The position numbers and the translations under genes are program-made. The notes below the pieces were generated by a model. The model saw nothing but the letters and a program-made list of their open reading frames with translations. It was not told the origin of the DNA and ran no database searches. This document shows positions 26,847 through 35,818 of a stretch of DNA of 64,000 nucleotides, piece after piece. Position 1 is the first letter of the stretch. Every line of letters starts with the position of its first letter. The stretch comes from Leisingera caerulea DSM 24564 (GTDB taxonomy: Bacteria > Pseudomonadota > Alphaproteobacteria > Rhodobacterales > Rhodobacteraceae), in assembly GCF_000473325.1 (NCBI RefSeq), contig NZ_KI421513.1, forward strand, positions 1,683,217 through 1,747,216. The letters are read 5' to 3'.

Positions 26847-26893
26847 TAAAATTTGTTAACCGGTGGGAAAGTTTCGCGAAGGGCACCGAAGGC

Positions 26894-27586
26894 ATGGCGC
26901 ATATACTGATCATCGAGGACGAGCCGGTCACGCGGGCCACCCTCGCCAGTTATCTGGATGCGCAAGGGTATTGTGTTTCGCAGGCCGAAACTGCGGAAAA
27001 AGCGGAAAAAATACTTGAAGGGCAGGAGGTTGACCTGCTGCTGGTCGACATTAACCTGCCGGGCAAGGATGGTTTGCAGATCACTCGCGAACAGCGGGCC
27101 AAGTCAGAGATGGGAATCATTCTGGTAACCGGCCGGGATGATGAAATTGACCGTATTGTCGGACTGGAACTTGGTGCGGATGATTATGTTTGCAAGCCTT
27201 TCAACCGGCGTGAACTGCTGGCGAGGCTCAAGAATCTGTTACGGAGAACACAGGATATCCGGCGCCTGTCCCGGCGGATCTACAAGTTTGGCAAATTCCA
27301 ATTCGACGTGGCTGCGCGGCATCTGCAGACCGCCGAGGGCGACAGTATTCCGCTGACCCGGGCCGAGTTCGAAGTGCTGGACATGCTGGTCAGCCGGGCG
27401 GGGGAGGTGGCCTCGCGCGATGCGCTGATGAGCCGTGTCACGCACCGGCAGTACGGCGGCAACCCCCGCACCGTGGATGTGCTGATCCGGCGATTGCGCA
27501 GCAAGCTGGAGGAAGACCCGGCCAACCCGAGGCTGATCAGCACTGTGCATGGAGAAGGCTATGCCTTCACGGCGCCTTTGGCCTGA
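26894..27586 (+). CDS. torR: TorR-like response regulator (OmpR family)
   Basis: A 230-residue protein starting MAHILIIEDEPVTRATLA. The receiver has phosphorylatable D52 (LLLVDINLPGKDG) and K101 (DDYVCKPF). The winged-helix domain (about 130-228) ends with VDVLIRRLRSKLEEDP and VHGEGYAF. The adjacent hybrid kinase and TorT-type protein identify it as the TMAO respiration regulator by synteny. Its 3' end overlaps the convergent kinase gene by 20 nt. No torCAD reductase genes are in the window. Confidence 0.78.
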   Translation: MAHILIIEDEPVTRATLASYLDAQGYCVSQAETAEKAEKILEGQEVDLLLVDINLPGKDGLQITREQRAKSEMGIILVTGRDDEIDRIVGLELGADDYVCKPFNRRELLARLKNLLRRTQDIRRLSRRIYKFGKFQFDVAARHLQTAEGDSIPLTRAEFEVLDMLVSRAGEVASRDALMSRVTHRQYGGNPRTVDVLIRRLRSKLEEDPANPRLISTVHGEGYAFTAPLA

Positions 27587-30494
27587 CGGCTTCGCAGTCG
27601 CGCAGCACCGCTGCCAGCGCGTTCAAGACCTGCGGCACCAGGCGGTTCAGCGTGTCCAGCAGATCCCTGGCTTGGGACAGGTCGCCGTTTCCGGCCCGTT
27701 TCTCGAGGTCAGACAGCAGTGATACCAGATCCCGCTGGCCGAATGTGCCGGCCGCCCCTTTGGCCCGGTGCGCTTCTTTTGCCAAGGCCGCGCAATTCTG
27801 GGTTTCCAGCGCGGTGCCCATGCGGTCGAGGCTTTGCGGCAGTTCGCGCTCGAACAGCCGCGCGATGTCCAGCGTTTGGGCCGCACCGAGGTCTTGAATG
27901 TTGTCGTGCATCTGCTGCCGGAGGGTGTCGTAACGGTCCGTCTGGCCGGGGGCCGCGTGCCGGGCGGACAAATAGACCGCCCCCTCATGGCCGCGCATGA
28001 CACTGTCCAAGGCCTTGGCCAGGCGTTCGGGCGAGACTGGCTTGGCGACAAATCCGTTCATGCCGGCCTGCAGGTGGGTTTCGATCTGTTCCTCCTGAAC
28101 ATGCGCTGAAATGCCGATAACCGGAAGCTCGGCGAGCCGCGGATCCGGCAAAGCCCGCAAGCGGCGAGTGGCGTCGGTTCCGCTGATCCCGGGAAGGTTC
28201 ACATCCATCAGCACGAGGTCGAAACAGGAGACTTGCAGCAAGTCCAGCGCCTCCTCCGCACTGCCAACACAATGGCAGCTGTGGCCCATGCGCTCCAGAT
28301 AGCCGCGGGCGACCATCTGATTGATCTCATTGTCCTCCACCACCAGAACGGACAAAGCGTTTTCAGCCCGTGCCACCGTGGCAGGAGGCTCCTCCGGTGC
28401 CAGATCAGCCGGATCGCCAGGTTCCAGATCCAGGGAGAGGGTGAAAACGGACCCCACGCCCACGGTGCTTTCCAGCGAGAGCCGGGCACCGATGGCGTCG
28501 GCGAAATGCCTGCTGATCGCAAGCCCCAGACCGGTGCCGCCGAACTTGCGCGCAGTGTCAGTGTCTTCCTGTTCGAAGGCCTCGAAAACCCTCAGCTTGG
28601 CTTCATCCGAGATACCCTTGCCGGTGTCGCTGACCTCAAATGCCACCCTGTGATGCCCGCGGGTTGCGCCATTGGACCGGACCCGCAGGATCACTTCGCC
28701 GTCATTGGTGAATTTCAACGCGTTGGACAGTAGGTTGAACAGAATCTGCCGCAGCTTGGCCGCGTCGCCCTGTACGACATCGGGCAGTCCTTCCGGGGCG
28801 TCTAGCCAGAGATGTACGCCCTTGGCATCAGCACCGGGGCGCAACAGAACGACGATGTCGGTCACCAGGTCGCGCAGCGAAAAAGTTGTGATCTCAGGCG
28901 ACAGCGCACCGCTTTCGATCTTCGAGTAGTCCAAGATGTCGTTCAGGATTTTCAGCAAGTTCTGGCCGGAGGTCAGCGCCGCCCGCAGCCGCTCCATCTG
29001 CCGGGGCGGCAGGCCATCCTCCGAAAGGCTGCGAAGCATCCCCAGCACCCCGTTCATTGGTGTGCGGATTTCGTGGCTCATCATGGCAAGAAATTCGGAT
29101 TTCGCTTGATCTGCAGCTTCCGCCTTCTGCCGGGCCTCGTCATGGGCTTCGACTTCCTCCTGCAGGCGCTCGGTTTGCTCATTCACAAGGGCCTGGAGGT
29201 TGTTACGGTGCTCCCTGAGTTCTTGTTCGTTGCGGTCCCGCACCTGTTCGAGTTCCAGCTTTTCGATTGCTTGCTGGCGGAAGACTTCGACGGCCTCCTC
29301 CATCCGCGCGATTTCATCCTGCCCGCGGGGCCGCACCGGATGGTCCAGCTGCCCCCGCATAAGCGCCGCCATGGTGCCGGAGAGTCGGTCGAGGCGGCGG
29401 GTGATACTGCCGCGCACAAAGAACCACAGCACCGCTAGCGACAGGACAAAACCGGCGGCTGCAGCAAAGCCGTTGCGCAGCTGCGCCTGCTGCACGTCCA
29501 AGGCGGCGGCATTGCCCGACTGGATGGCCCGCGCTTGCGCCTGATCCGCCACGACTGCGGCCTCGTCGCCAAGTCGCAGCGCGGTATCCTGCAGTTCCTG
29601 TTTCAACGCGGTTATGCGGTTTTCGGTAGCGAGGATACGGTCCCTCAGCACAAATAGCCCTGTTGCAGCATCTGGAACGCTCCGCAGCTGTGCAGCATGA
29701 CCTTCAGCCTGCTGCCGCCGCCCGGGGTCGCGAATAGCCTTGATCCGGCGCGAAACAATCCTCAGCCGGCTGATAAGTGACGCCTCGATTTCGCCCAGCT
29801 CCGTTTCGCTGGCGGCGTCTTCGATCCGGTTGATCAGCAGCCCGATTTCCGCTGTTTGCGAGCGCAGCTCGAACATCAGGCCCAGCTGAAACAAGTCGAC
29901 CTCAAGCAGCTTGTCCAGCGTGTCGGTGCGTGCTTGCTCCTCAGCGGTTGAGGAACCGGGGCCGTAAAGGCTGGAAATCACGGCTGTTGTGCCCATTTCG
30001 GCATTGGCCACCAAAGTATCTGCCATGCTGAGCAAATTATTCGCAGCCGTCAGGTTGCGGTCTGCAAGCTGTTTGAACTCCTCGCGCAGCGAAATGCGCG
30101 CCTCAACCAGATCGTTCAGGAGGGACAATACGCGGGCGGCATCGCTCACCGTCGCCCGCAACCGAGACGAGCCCGGTCCCCCGGCCTGCTCCAGCGCGTC
30201 GAGCCGCGCTGTCAGGGCATCCACCTGATCGGCCAGAAAGCGGGCACGCTTTGCACGTTCAGCCTGGGAGCCGACGGCGGCCAGTTCGGGGGCAATAGCA
30301 ATTATGCGGGTGCTTTCTTCAGCCATGCCGCGCACCTCGGCAATGGCGGGGATGGTTTGGCTGATCACGTCTGCCTGACGGTGTGCCAGCGTTCTCAACT
30401 CGACCAGTCCCAGGATACCGGCAAGGGTTGGAAGACCCGCAATAACTATGAATGCGAGGCTCAATTTGCCGCCGAGACCGAGCTTTCCTAACAT
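27567..30494 (-). CDS. torS: TorS-like hybrid sensor histidine kinase
   Basis: A 975-residue tripartite kinase starting MLGKLGLGGKLSLAF. It has one membrane helix near 10-30, a long periplasmic helical sensor, a second helix near 343-362 and a HAMP domain. The dimerisation/phosphoacceptor motif is MMSHEIRTPMNG (H474). The ATPase domain shows NLLSNALKFTNDG and FGGTGLGLAIS, the receiver has D764 (LVLMDVNLPG), and the terminal HPt domain has H909 (AKEAHRAKGAAG). Architecture matches TorS, which reads TMAO through the binding protein TorT and phosphorylates TorR. Confidence 0.85.
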   Translation of the reverse strand: MLGKLGLGGKLSLAFIVIAGLPTLAGILGLVELRTLAHRQADVISQTIPAIAEVRGMAEESTRIIAIAPELAAVGSQAERAKRARFLADQVDALTARLDALEQAGGPGSSRLRATVSDAARVLSLLNDLVEARISLREEFKQLADRNLTAANNLLSMADTLVANAEMGTTAVISSLYGPGSSTAEEQARTDTLDKLLEVDLFQLGLMFELRSQTAEIGLLINRIEDAASETELGEIEASLISRLRIVSRRIKAIRDPGRRQQAEGHAAQLRSVPDAATGLFVLRDRILATENRITALKQELQDTALRLGDEAAVVADQAQARAIQSGNAAALDVQQAQLRNGFAAAAGFVLSLAVLWFFVRGSITRRLDRLSGTMAALMRGQLDHPVRPRGQDEIARMEEAVEVFRQQAIEKLELEQVRDRNEQELREHRNNLQALVNEQTERLQEEVEAHDEARQKAEAADQAKSEFLAMMSHEIRTPMNGVLGMLRSLSEDGLPPRQMERLRAALTSGQNLLKILNDILDYSKIESGALSPEITTFSLRDLVTDIVVLLRPGADAKGVHLWLDAPEGLPDVVQGDAAKLRQILFNLLSNALKFTNDGEVILRVRSNGATRGHHRVAFEVSDTGKGISDEAKLRVFEAFEQEDTDTARKFGGTGLGLAISRHFADAIGARLSLESTVGVGSVFTLSLDLEPGDPADLAPEEPPATVARAENALSVLVVEDNEINQMVARGYLERMGHSCHCVGSAEEALDLLQVSCFDLVLMDVNLPGISGTDATRRLRALPDPRLAELPVIGISAHVQEEQIETHLQAGMNGFVAKPVSPERLAKALDSVMRGHEGAVYLSARHAAPGQTDRYDTLRQQMHDNIQDLGAAQTLDIARLFERELPQSLDRMGTALETQNCAALAKEAHRAKGAAGTFGQRDLVSLLSDLEKRAGNGDLSQARDLLDTLNRLVPQVLNALAAVLRDCEAVRPKAP

Positions 30495-30586
30495 CCATGG
30501 ACTTTCGCGCGCATTTAGCTGCGGTGCAATTTTGAATTTCCCTTTTGCACCCCGCTGCCTATCTTTGGCGGCAGGAAGGGGAACGC

Positions 30587-31639
30587 ATGCGCGCAGTCTG
30601 GGTCTTGGTACTTGCAATGCTTTGCACGACGGCGGCCGCGGAATCATGGCGCCTGCAGGTGCCCCGGACGCCGTTCAGCTATGAAGGCGGGTACGCTGTG
30701 GCGGATTACCTTCCGTTGGAAAAAGCCGCCCGTGCGTGGCGGTTGTGCGTCGCCTATCCGCATCTGAAGGACGCCTACTGGCTGAGCGTTAACTACGGCA
30801 TGGTCGCCGAGGCGGAACGGCTGGGCGTCTCCTTCCAGCTGGTCGAGGCCGGGGGGTATCCCAACTTGCAGCGGCAGATCCGCCAAGTAGAAGACTGCGT
30901 GGCAGCCGGGGCGGATGCACTGGTCCTTGGCACGGTGTCCTTTGACGGGCTTACCAGCACGGTTGAACAGATTTCGGAGACGGTTCCCGTGATAGCGGCG
31001 GTGAATGACATCGCGGATGCCGGGGTCTCCGCCAAGGTGGGAGTGTCTTGGACGGAAATGGGCGCCGTCGCAGGGCGGGTGATTGCAGAGCGGCACCCCA
31101 AAGGCACGGCACCGGTGAAGGTCGCTTGGTTTCCGGGTCCGCGGAATGCAGGCTGGGTTAAGTTTGTTGAGCAGGGCTTTCGCTCGGCGCTGGAGGAAAG
31201 CTCGGCAGTGGTTGCGGTGACGAAGTACGGAGACACTGGCCGGGAAATTCAGGTGCGGCTGGTGGAGGAAGCGCTCGATGAGACCGGTGACCTCGATTAC
31301 ATTGCCGGGTCCGCGCCAGCAGCCCAGGCCGCCGTCTCGGTCCTGCGCGCACGGGGGTTGCAGGGCAAGGTGCGAGTGGTTTCGGATTACATGACCCACG
31401 CCGTTTATCGCGGGGTATTGAGAGAGCGCATCATTGCGGCGCCGACAGATTTTCCGGTGCTGCAGGGGCGGCTGGCTATTGAGATGGCCGTGCGGGCTAT
31501 CGAAGGAAAACTGCAAGTGAAACATGCCGGGCCGGAGATCTTCGTGCTCGATGGAAACAGCATTGGCGCCGACGTTTTGGAGCAGTCCCTGGCGCCGGCA
31601 AGTTTTGTGCCAGTGTTCGACTTCCGCCCCCAGCACTGA
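30587..31639 (+). CDS. torT: TorT-like periplasmic TMAO-sensing binding protein
   Basis: A 350-residue protein with a signal peptide (MRAVWVLVLAMLCTTAAAES), starting after a GGAAGGGG ribosome site. The body is a type I periplasmic-binding fold of the LacI/RbsB class (VPRTPFSYEGGYAVADYLPL, IAAVNDIADAGVSAKVGVSW, VAWFPGPRNAGWVKFVEQGF). E. coli TorT is similar in length (about 342). It is divergent from torS and is followed after 143 nt by ycaO on the same strand, with no obvious terminator between. Confidence 0.82.
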   Translation: MRAVWVLVLAMLCTTAAAESWRLQVPRTPFSYEGGYAVADYLPLEKAARAWRLCVAYPHLKDAYWLSVNYGMVAEAERLGVSFQLVEAGGYPNLQRQIRQVEDCVAAGADALVLGTVSFDGLTSTVEQISETVPVIAAVNDIADAGVSAKVGVSWTEMGAVAGRVIAERHPKGTAPVKVAWFPGPRNAGWVKFVEQGFRSALEESSAVVAVTKYGDTGREIQVRLVEEALDETGDLDYIAGSAPAAQAAVSVLRARGLQGKVRVVSDYMTHAVYRGVLRERIIAAPTDFPVLQGRLAIEMAVRAIEGKLQVKHAGPEIFVLDGNSIGADVLEQSLAPASFVPVFDFRPQH

Positions 31640-31782
31640 CCGTGCCTTGGGCAGTGATACGGCTGGAAAGGCTGTTTTGTTGACCCGCAACGCGAGATCC
31701 AGCATCCTTGGGCAGAGTGTGCCGGCGGCCAAGCTGCTGTCGGCAGCCCATCCCCGGCGGTCGTGATAGTGAGGCCTGCCCC

Positions 31783-32988
31783 ATGCCTAAAGCGCAGAAC
31801 AAGGGATATACACTGGACACCCACCGGCTGTGCGATCCCGCACAGACGCTGGCAGCGGTCAGGCCGCATCTTGCTGAAATGGGTATCACACGCATTGCCA
31901 ACCTGACCGGCCTGGACCGCGTCGGCCTGCCCACGGTGATGGTGACCCGGCCCAATTCCCGCTCTGTCGCGGTGGCGCTGGGCAAGGGGCTGACGCTGGA
32001 GGCGGCGCAGGCCTCCGGCGTGATGGAGGCGGTTGAAACCTGGCACGCAGAGCGGATCACCCGGCCATTGCGCGTGGCCAGCTATGCGGACCTGCAGCAG
32101 GAAGCGCGGGTCGCGGATGCGGAGCGCCTGCCAAGGGTGACAGGAGGCAGCTTTGATCCCCATCGCCCCGTGTTGTGGGTGGAGGGCGTGGACCTTGTCA
32201 CAAATGAAGCTCACTGGCTGCCCTTTGAAATGGTGGACACCGATTACACCGCGCGGCCTTGCGGCGGGCAGGGGGCCTTTCCGCGCACAACCAACGGGCT
32301 GGCCTCAGGCAACAGCCTGGCAGAGGCCACTTGCCACGCCATCTGCGAACTGATCGAACGGGATGCGATCACCCTGTGGCACCAGGCTACGCCCGGCCCG
32401 CGGATCGACCCGTCGGCAATTGAGGTTCCGCGCTGCCGCGAAGCCTTGGAGCGGTTGGAGTGCGCCGGTCTGCGGGCGGGTATCTGGAACATAACCTCAG
32501 ACATTGGCGTGGCCGCGTTTCATTGCATGATCTGCGAGGGCGGCACCCGGCCCGGCCACATCGGGATAGGCAGCGGCTGCCACCCGGACCGGAATATCGC
32601 CCTGTTGCGGGCACTGACGGAGGCGGCGCAGACCCGGCTGACCTATATTTCCGGCGCCCGCGATGATCTGGATCCGGAAGAGTTCACACCGCAGGCTTCG
32701 GCCGAACGCACGCAATATGTCCGCAGCCTGCTGGACCAGACGAAGGCAACCGCCCGGTTAGAGGACTGTCCGGATTGTTCCTCCACTACATTCGAAGAGG
32801 ATCTGTCCAGGATTTTAAGTAAGCTGGCGCGGGCCGGAATGCGGCAGGTTCTGACTGTCGACCTGTCACGCCCGGGGTTGGGGGTTGCCGTGGTGCGCGC
32901 GGTGATCCCGGGGCTGGAAGCGCCGCATGACGATCCCGATTTTGTCCCGGGACCGCGGGCGCTGGCCGCCGGGGAGAGCCGGCCATGA
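31783..32988 (+). CDS. YcaO-domain protein (TfuA-associated)
   Basis: A 401-residue YcaO ATPase starting MPKAQNKGYTLDTHRLCD, with GTGAGG about 8 nt before the ATG. The ATP/Mg-binding motifs are visible: E82/E85 in SGVMEAVETWHAE, the central EATCHAICELIERDA (E181, E189, E192) and RALTEAAQTRL (E280, R285). The C-terminus lacks a PxPxP ending, as in many TfuA-partnered YcaOs. YcaO enzymes activate peptide backbone amides with ATP; with TfuA the usual outcome is thioamide formation. The 4-nt overlap with the next gene (ATGA) shows coupling. Substrate not established. Confidence 0.9.
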   Translation: MPKAQNKGYTLDTHRLCDPAQTLAAVRPHLAEMGITRIANLTGLDRVGLPTVMVTRPNSRSVAVALGKGLTLEAAQASGVMEAVETWHAERITRPLRVASYADLQQEARVADAERLPRVTGGSFDPHRPVLWVEGVDLVTNEAHWLPFEMVDTDYTARPCGGQGAFPRTTNGLASGNSLAEATCHAICELIERDAITLWHQATPGPRIDPSAIEVPRCREALERLECAGLRAGIWNITSDIGVAAFHCMICEGGTRPGHIGIGSGCHPDRNIALLRALTEAAQTRLTYISGARDDLDPEEFTPQASAERTQYVRSLLDQTKATARLEDCPDCSSTTFEEDLSRILSKLARAGMRQVLTVDLSRPGLGVAVVRAVIPGLEAPHDDPDFVPGPRALAAGESRP

Positions 32989-34331
32989 CAGCAGTGGTCT
33001 TTGCCGGCCCGACAATCGGGTCAGAAGAAGTGGCGGCTTACATCGAGGCTTCGGTGCTTCCCCCGGCCGCTCAGGGCGACATATACAGGGCTGCCAGGCA
33101 AGGCGCCAAGGCCATCGGCTTGATCGACGGGTATTTCGAAGGGGTGCCCTCCGTCTGGCACAAGGAAATCCTCTGGGCGCTGGAACGAGGGATCGCGGTG
33201 TTTGGCAGCGCCAGCATGGGGGCGCTGAGGGCGGCTGAGCTGTCCTCTTTCGGTATGATTGGTGCCGGCAGTATTTTTGAGGCCTACGCCAACGGCTCGA
33301 TAATTGACGACGATGAGGTCGCGGTGCTGCACGGCCCGGCAGAGCTGGGGTTCGCGCCGCTAAGTGAACCGATGGTCTCGATCCGGGCCACGGTTGCGCG
33401 GGCAGAAGGCGACGCGGTGCTGGATGCGGATCAGGCGGCAGCCTTACTGGATGCTGCCAAGATGCGGTTCTACCAGCACAGGGTCTGGGACCAGATACTG
33501 GCAGAGTTTCAGGCCGCGCCGTGGTGCGACAGATTTAAGGCCTGGCTGAAGTCCGGGCGGGTGGATGCCAAGCGGGACGATGCGCGGGAAATGCTGGCGC
33601 AAATGGCGGCTTATCTGAATGAGGGTCGTGAAACCGGCCCGGCGCCGCGTCCAAAGGTCGAGCGCACGCTTGCCTGGCAGACCCTGGTCCGGCGCATCGA
33701 GGCGGAGGCACACCGTTTGCAGGCGGAAGACCGGCAAGTTCTGGATGAGTTGCGGCTGAATCCTGAGCGCTATGAGGACTTCCGCACCCGCGCATTGCTG
33801 CGCCATCTGGCCTTGCAGGAAGCACGCAACAGCGGCCGCACAGCGGAGCGGGAAACTCTGGCTGCTCAAATGTCGGCGCATCGCGAGTCGCTGGGACTGT
33901 TCAGCAGCAGCAGCCTGCGCCGGTGGCTGGACGACAACGGGCTGTCTGCAGCGGCCTATGAGGACTGGCTCGGTGATGCGGCTCTTGCCGGGAGCGTCGC
34001 GGGCCCGCTGAACGGACAGCTGGCCCCTCATCTGCTGGCGGAACTGCGGCAGGCAGGCGCCTATGCCGGGCTGAAATCGCGAGCGATGTCAAAGGAGCGT
34101 TACTTGGACGCGCAAGACCCCCCGTCCGGACCTGTGACCGAGCAGGAGCGCCTGCCGCTGGCGGTCTGGTATTTTGAAACGCTGCTGCAGCGGGACATCC
34201 CGGACAGGCTGGACGAATACCTGGAGTCAATTGGCTGCCGCAGCCGCGATGAATTCTTTGAGCTGATCCGGCAGGAATTCATGTATCATCAAGGGTGCAA
34301 AACACGGCCAGAACAAAAAAGCCGGGAATAG
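32985..34331 (+). CDS. TfuA-like protein with C-terminal helical extension
   Basis: A 448-residue protein. Residues 1-about 200 form the TfuA core: VVFAGPTIG at the start, KAIGLIDGYFEGVPSVWHKE and GIAVFGSASMGALRAAEL. TfuA (first named from trifolitoxin) is thought to deliver sulfur to YcaO-activated amides. The remaining 240 residues are predicted helical (Arg/Glu/Ala-rich) and make this longer than stand-alone TfuA proteins of methanogens; this part may bind the peptide substrate. It is translationally coupled to ycaO; a metalloprotease-like gene follows after 41 nt. Confidence 0.88.
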   Translation: MTAVVFAGPTIGSEEVAAYIEASVLPPAAQGDIYRAARQGAKAIGLIDGYFEGVPSVWHKEILWALERGIAVFGSASMGALRAAELSSFGMIGAGSIFEAYANGSIIDDDEVAVLHGPAELGFAPLSEPMVSIRATVARAEGDAVLDADQAAALLDAAKMRFYQHRVWDQILAEFQAAPWCDRFKAWLKSGRVDAKRDDAREMLAQMAAYLNEGRETGPAPRPKVERTLAWQTLVRRIEAEAHRLQAEDRQVLDELRLNPERYEDFRTRALLRHLALQEARNSGRTAERETLAAQMSAHRESLGLFSSSSLRRWLDDNGLSAAAYEDWLGDAALAGSVAGPLNGQLAPHLLAELRQAGAYAGLKSRAMSKERYLDAQDPPSGPVTEQERLPLAVWYFETLLQRDIPDRLDEYLESIGCRSRDEFFELIRQEFMYHQGCKTRPEQKSRE

Positions 34332-34372
34332 GCAGGGCCATCGGCAAGGCCTCCGCAGATCGGGAGGACCGC

Positions 34373-35680
34373 ATGGACGACCCTTATGAAATGGCGGAGG
34401 AAGCGCCCGGCACGCGCTTTTTGCTGTTTCCGCAATCCCCGTTCCGGACGGCAGAGCCGGAGCTGGAGCTGGTTGAGATATCCGCGCCTCCCGGCACGCT
34501 CGGGCCGGGGCCGTCGGGTCCGCGGATGTATGTGGTCAACCCGTCGGGAAAGACCATTCCTTTTGGCGCCATCGTCCCGGGGCCATCCGGGCCGGGCATG
34601 TACCTGCCGCCCTGGCACGGGCAGGTTCATCCGCCGCCGGAACCGGATGAAGACGGTCACTTTGTTCATATTCTGCCTTCGGACCCCGGATTCGAGGCGG
34701 CGCATCTCTTTGCCTCGGCCCATTTCACCCTGGATGTGTGGGAAGAATACTTCGGGCATCCGATCCCTTGGCATTTTGCCCGCGACTATGACCGGCTGGA
34801 ACTGTCCCTGCTGCCGAGCCTGGACAACGCCCACATCGGCTGGGGCTTTTTGGAAACCGGCGGCACCAGCGAGCACGGCGGCGAGTACCGCGCCTACAGC
34901 CTGAATTTCGATGTTGTCGCGCATGAAGTCGGCCATGCCATCATTTACAGTGTTGTCGGAATGCCGGTGTCCGAGGATGTGTCGGGAGAGTATTACGGCT
35001 TTCACGAATCCGCAGCGGATATGGTGGCGCTGATTGCCTCGCTGCATTTCGGCTCTGTGGTCGAGGAGCTGCTGGAAAGCACCAGCGGCAATCTTTACAC
35101 CTTCAACCAGCTGAACCGCTTTGCCGAGCTTGCCGGAAATGCGCAAATCCGGATGGCGGCCAATACCAGAACATTGCAGGAATTTGCGCGGGGCTGGAGC
35201 AGCGAGCATGCGCTGTCCGAGCCCCTGACGGGTGCAATGTTCGATATTCTGGTCGACATCTTCCACGAGCGGCTGCTGGTGCATGACCTGATCACGCCGG
35301 AAATGGAGGATCTGTCCGACCACCTGGAGGAAAGCCCCTATTACGGCGATGTGATGCAAGAGCTGTTCAATGCACGCTATGCGCTTGATCCTGACGGGTT
35401 CCGCATCTCTTTTCTCGAAGCGCGGGACTTTTTGGGCGCCTATCTGGCGGCGGCCTGGAGCATGCTGGAGGCAGAAACCCTCACCTATGCGGCAGTGGGG
35501 GAGGCGCTGCTGGCGGTGGACCGCGAAACAACCGGGGGTGCCTTCGAATCGATTATCGCTGGCAACTTCAGAATGCGCGGGATTGGCCTGTTCGAGGCCG
35601 GGCCGCGTCTGGCCGAAGCGGATGAGGACAGCCACGCGCATTCGGTGCGGACACGGGTGCCGGGTGAAGGCATGCCCTGA
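34373..35680 (+). CDS. Gluzincin-type zinc metalloprotease-like protein
   Basis: A 435-residue protein starting MDDPYEMAEEAPGTRFLLFP after a GGGAGGA site. HEVGH (184-188) plus E212 in GFHESAADM (D216 following) gives the HExxH...E pattern of thermolysin-like metallopeptidases (M4/M36 relatives). There is no signal peptide, so a cytoplasmic role is expected. The N-terminal 90 residues are Pro/Gly-rich and contain the motif PGPSGPxMY twice (45-53 and 69-77). Exact family unrecognised. In this operon it could cleave a leader from a modified precursor, but that is inference. Confidence 0.7.
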   Translation: MDDPYEMAEEAPGTRFLLFPQSPFRTAEPELELVEISAPPGTLGPGPSGPRMYVVNPSGKTIPFGAIVPGPSGPGMYLPPWHGQVHPPPEPDEDGHFVHILPSDPGFEAAHLFASAHFTLDVWEEYFGHPIPWHFARDYDRLELSLLPSLDNAHIGWGFLETGGTSEHGGEYRAYSLNFDVVAHEVGHAIIYSVVGMPVSEDVSGEYYGFHESAADMVALIASLHFGSVVEELLESTSGNLYTFNQLNRFAELAGNAQIRMAANTRTLQEFARGWSSEHALSEPLTGAMFDILVDIFHERLLVHDLITPEMEDLSDHLEESPYYGDVMQELFNARYALDPDGFRISFLEARDFLGAYLAAAWSMLEAETLTYAAVGEALLAVDRETTGGAFESIIAGNFRMRGIGLFEAGPRLAEADEDSHAHSVRTRVPGEGMP

Positions 35681-35818
35681 TGGCTGTAATTTCTATTCTT
35701 TTTGTGCTACTTTCACCCTCAGGGGGACTTTTCCGGAAAATGGAGTGGCGCCGATTGCGCCCGCGGAAATGCGAAAAGATCTTCTGGTGTTGTTTCCATA
35801 GCCACGGGAGTGTGCACG

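Noticed and set aside
31645..31712. Direct repeat CCTTGGGCAG twice between torT and ycaO
   Set aside because: Ten bases, 56 nt apart, not near a promoter or element end; could be chance.
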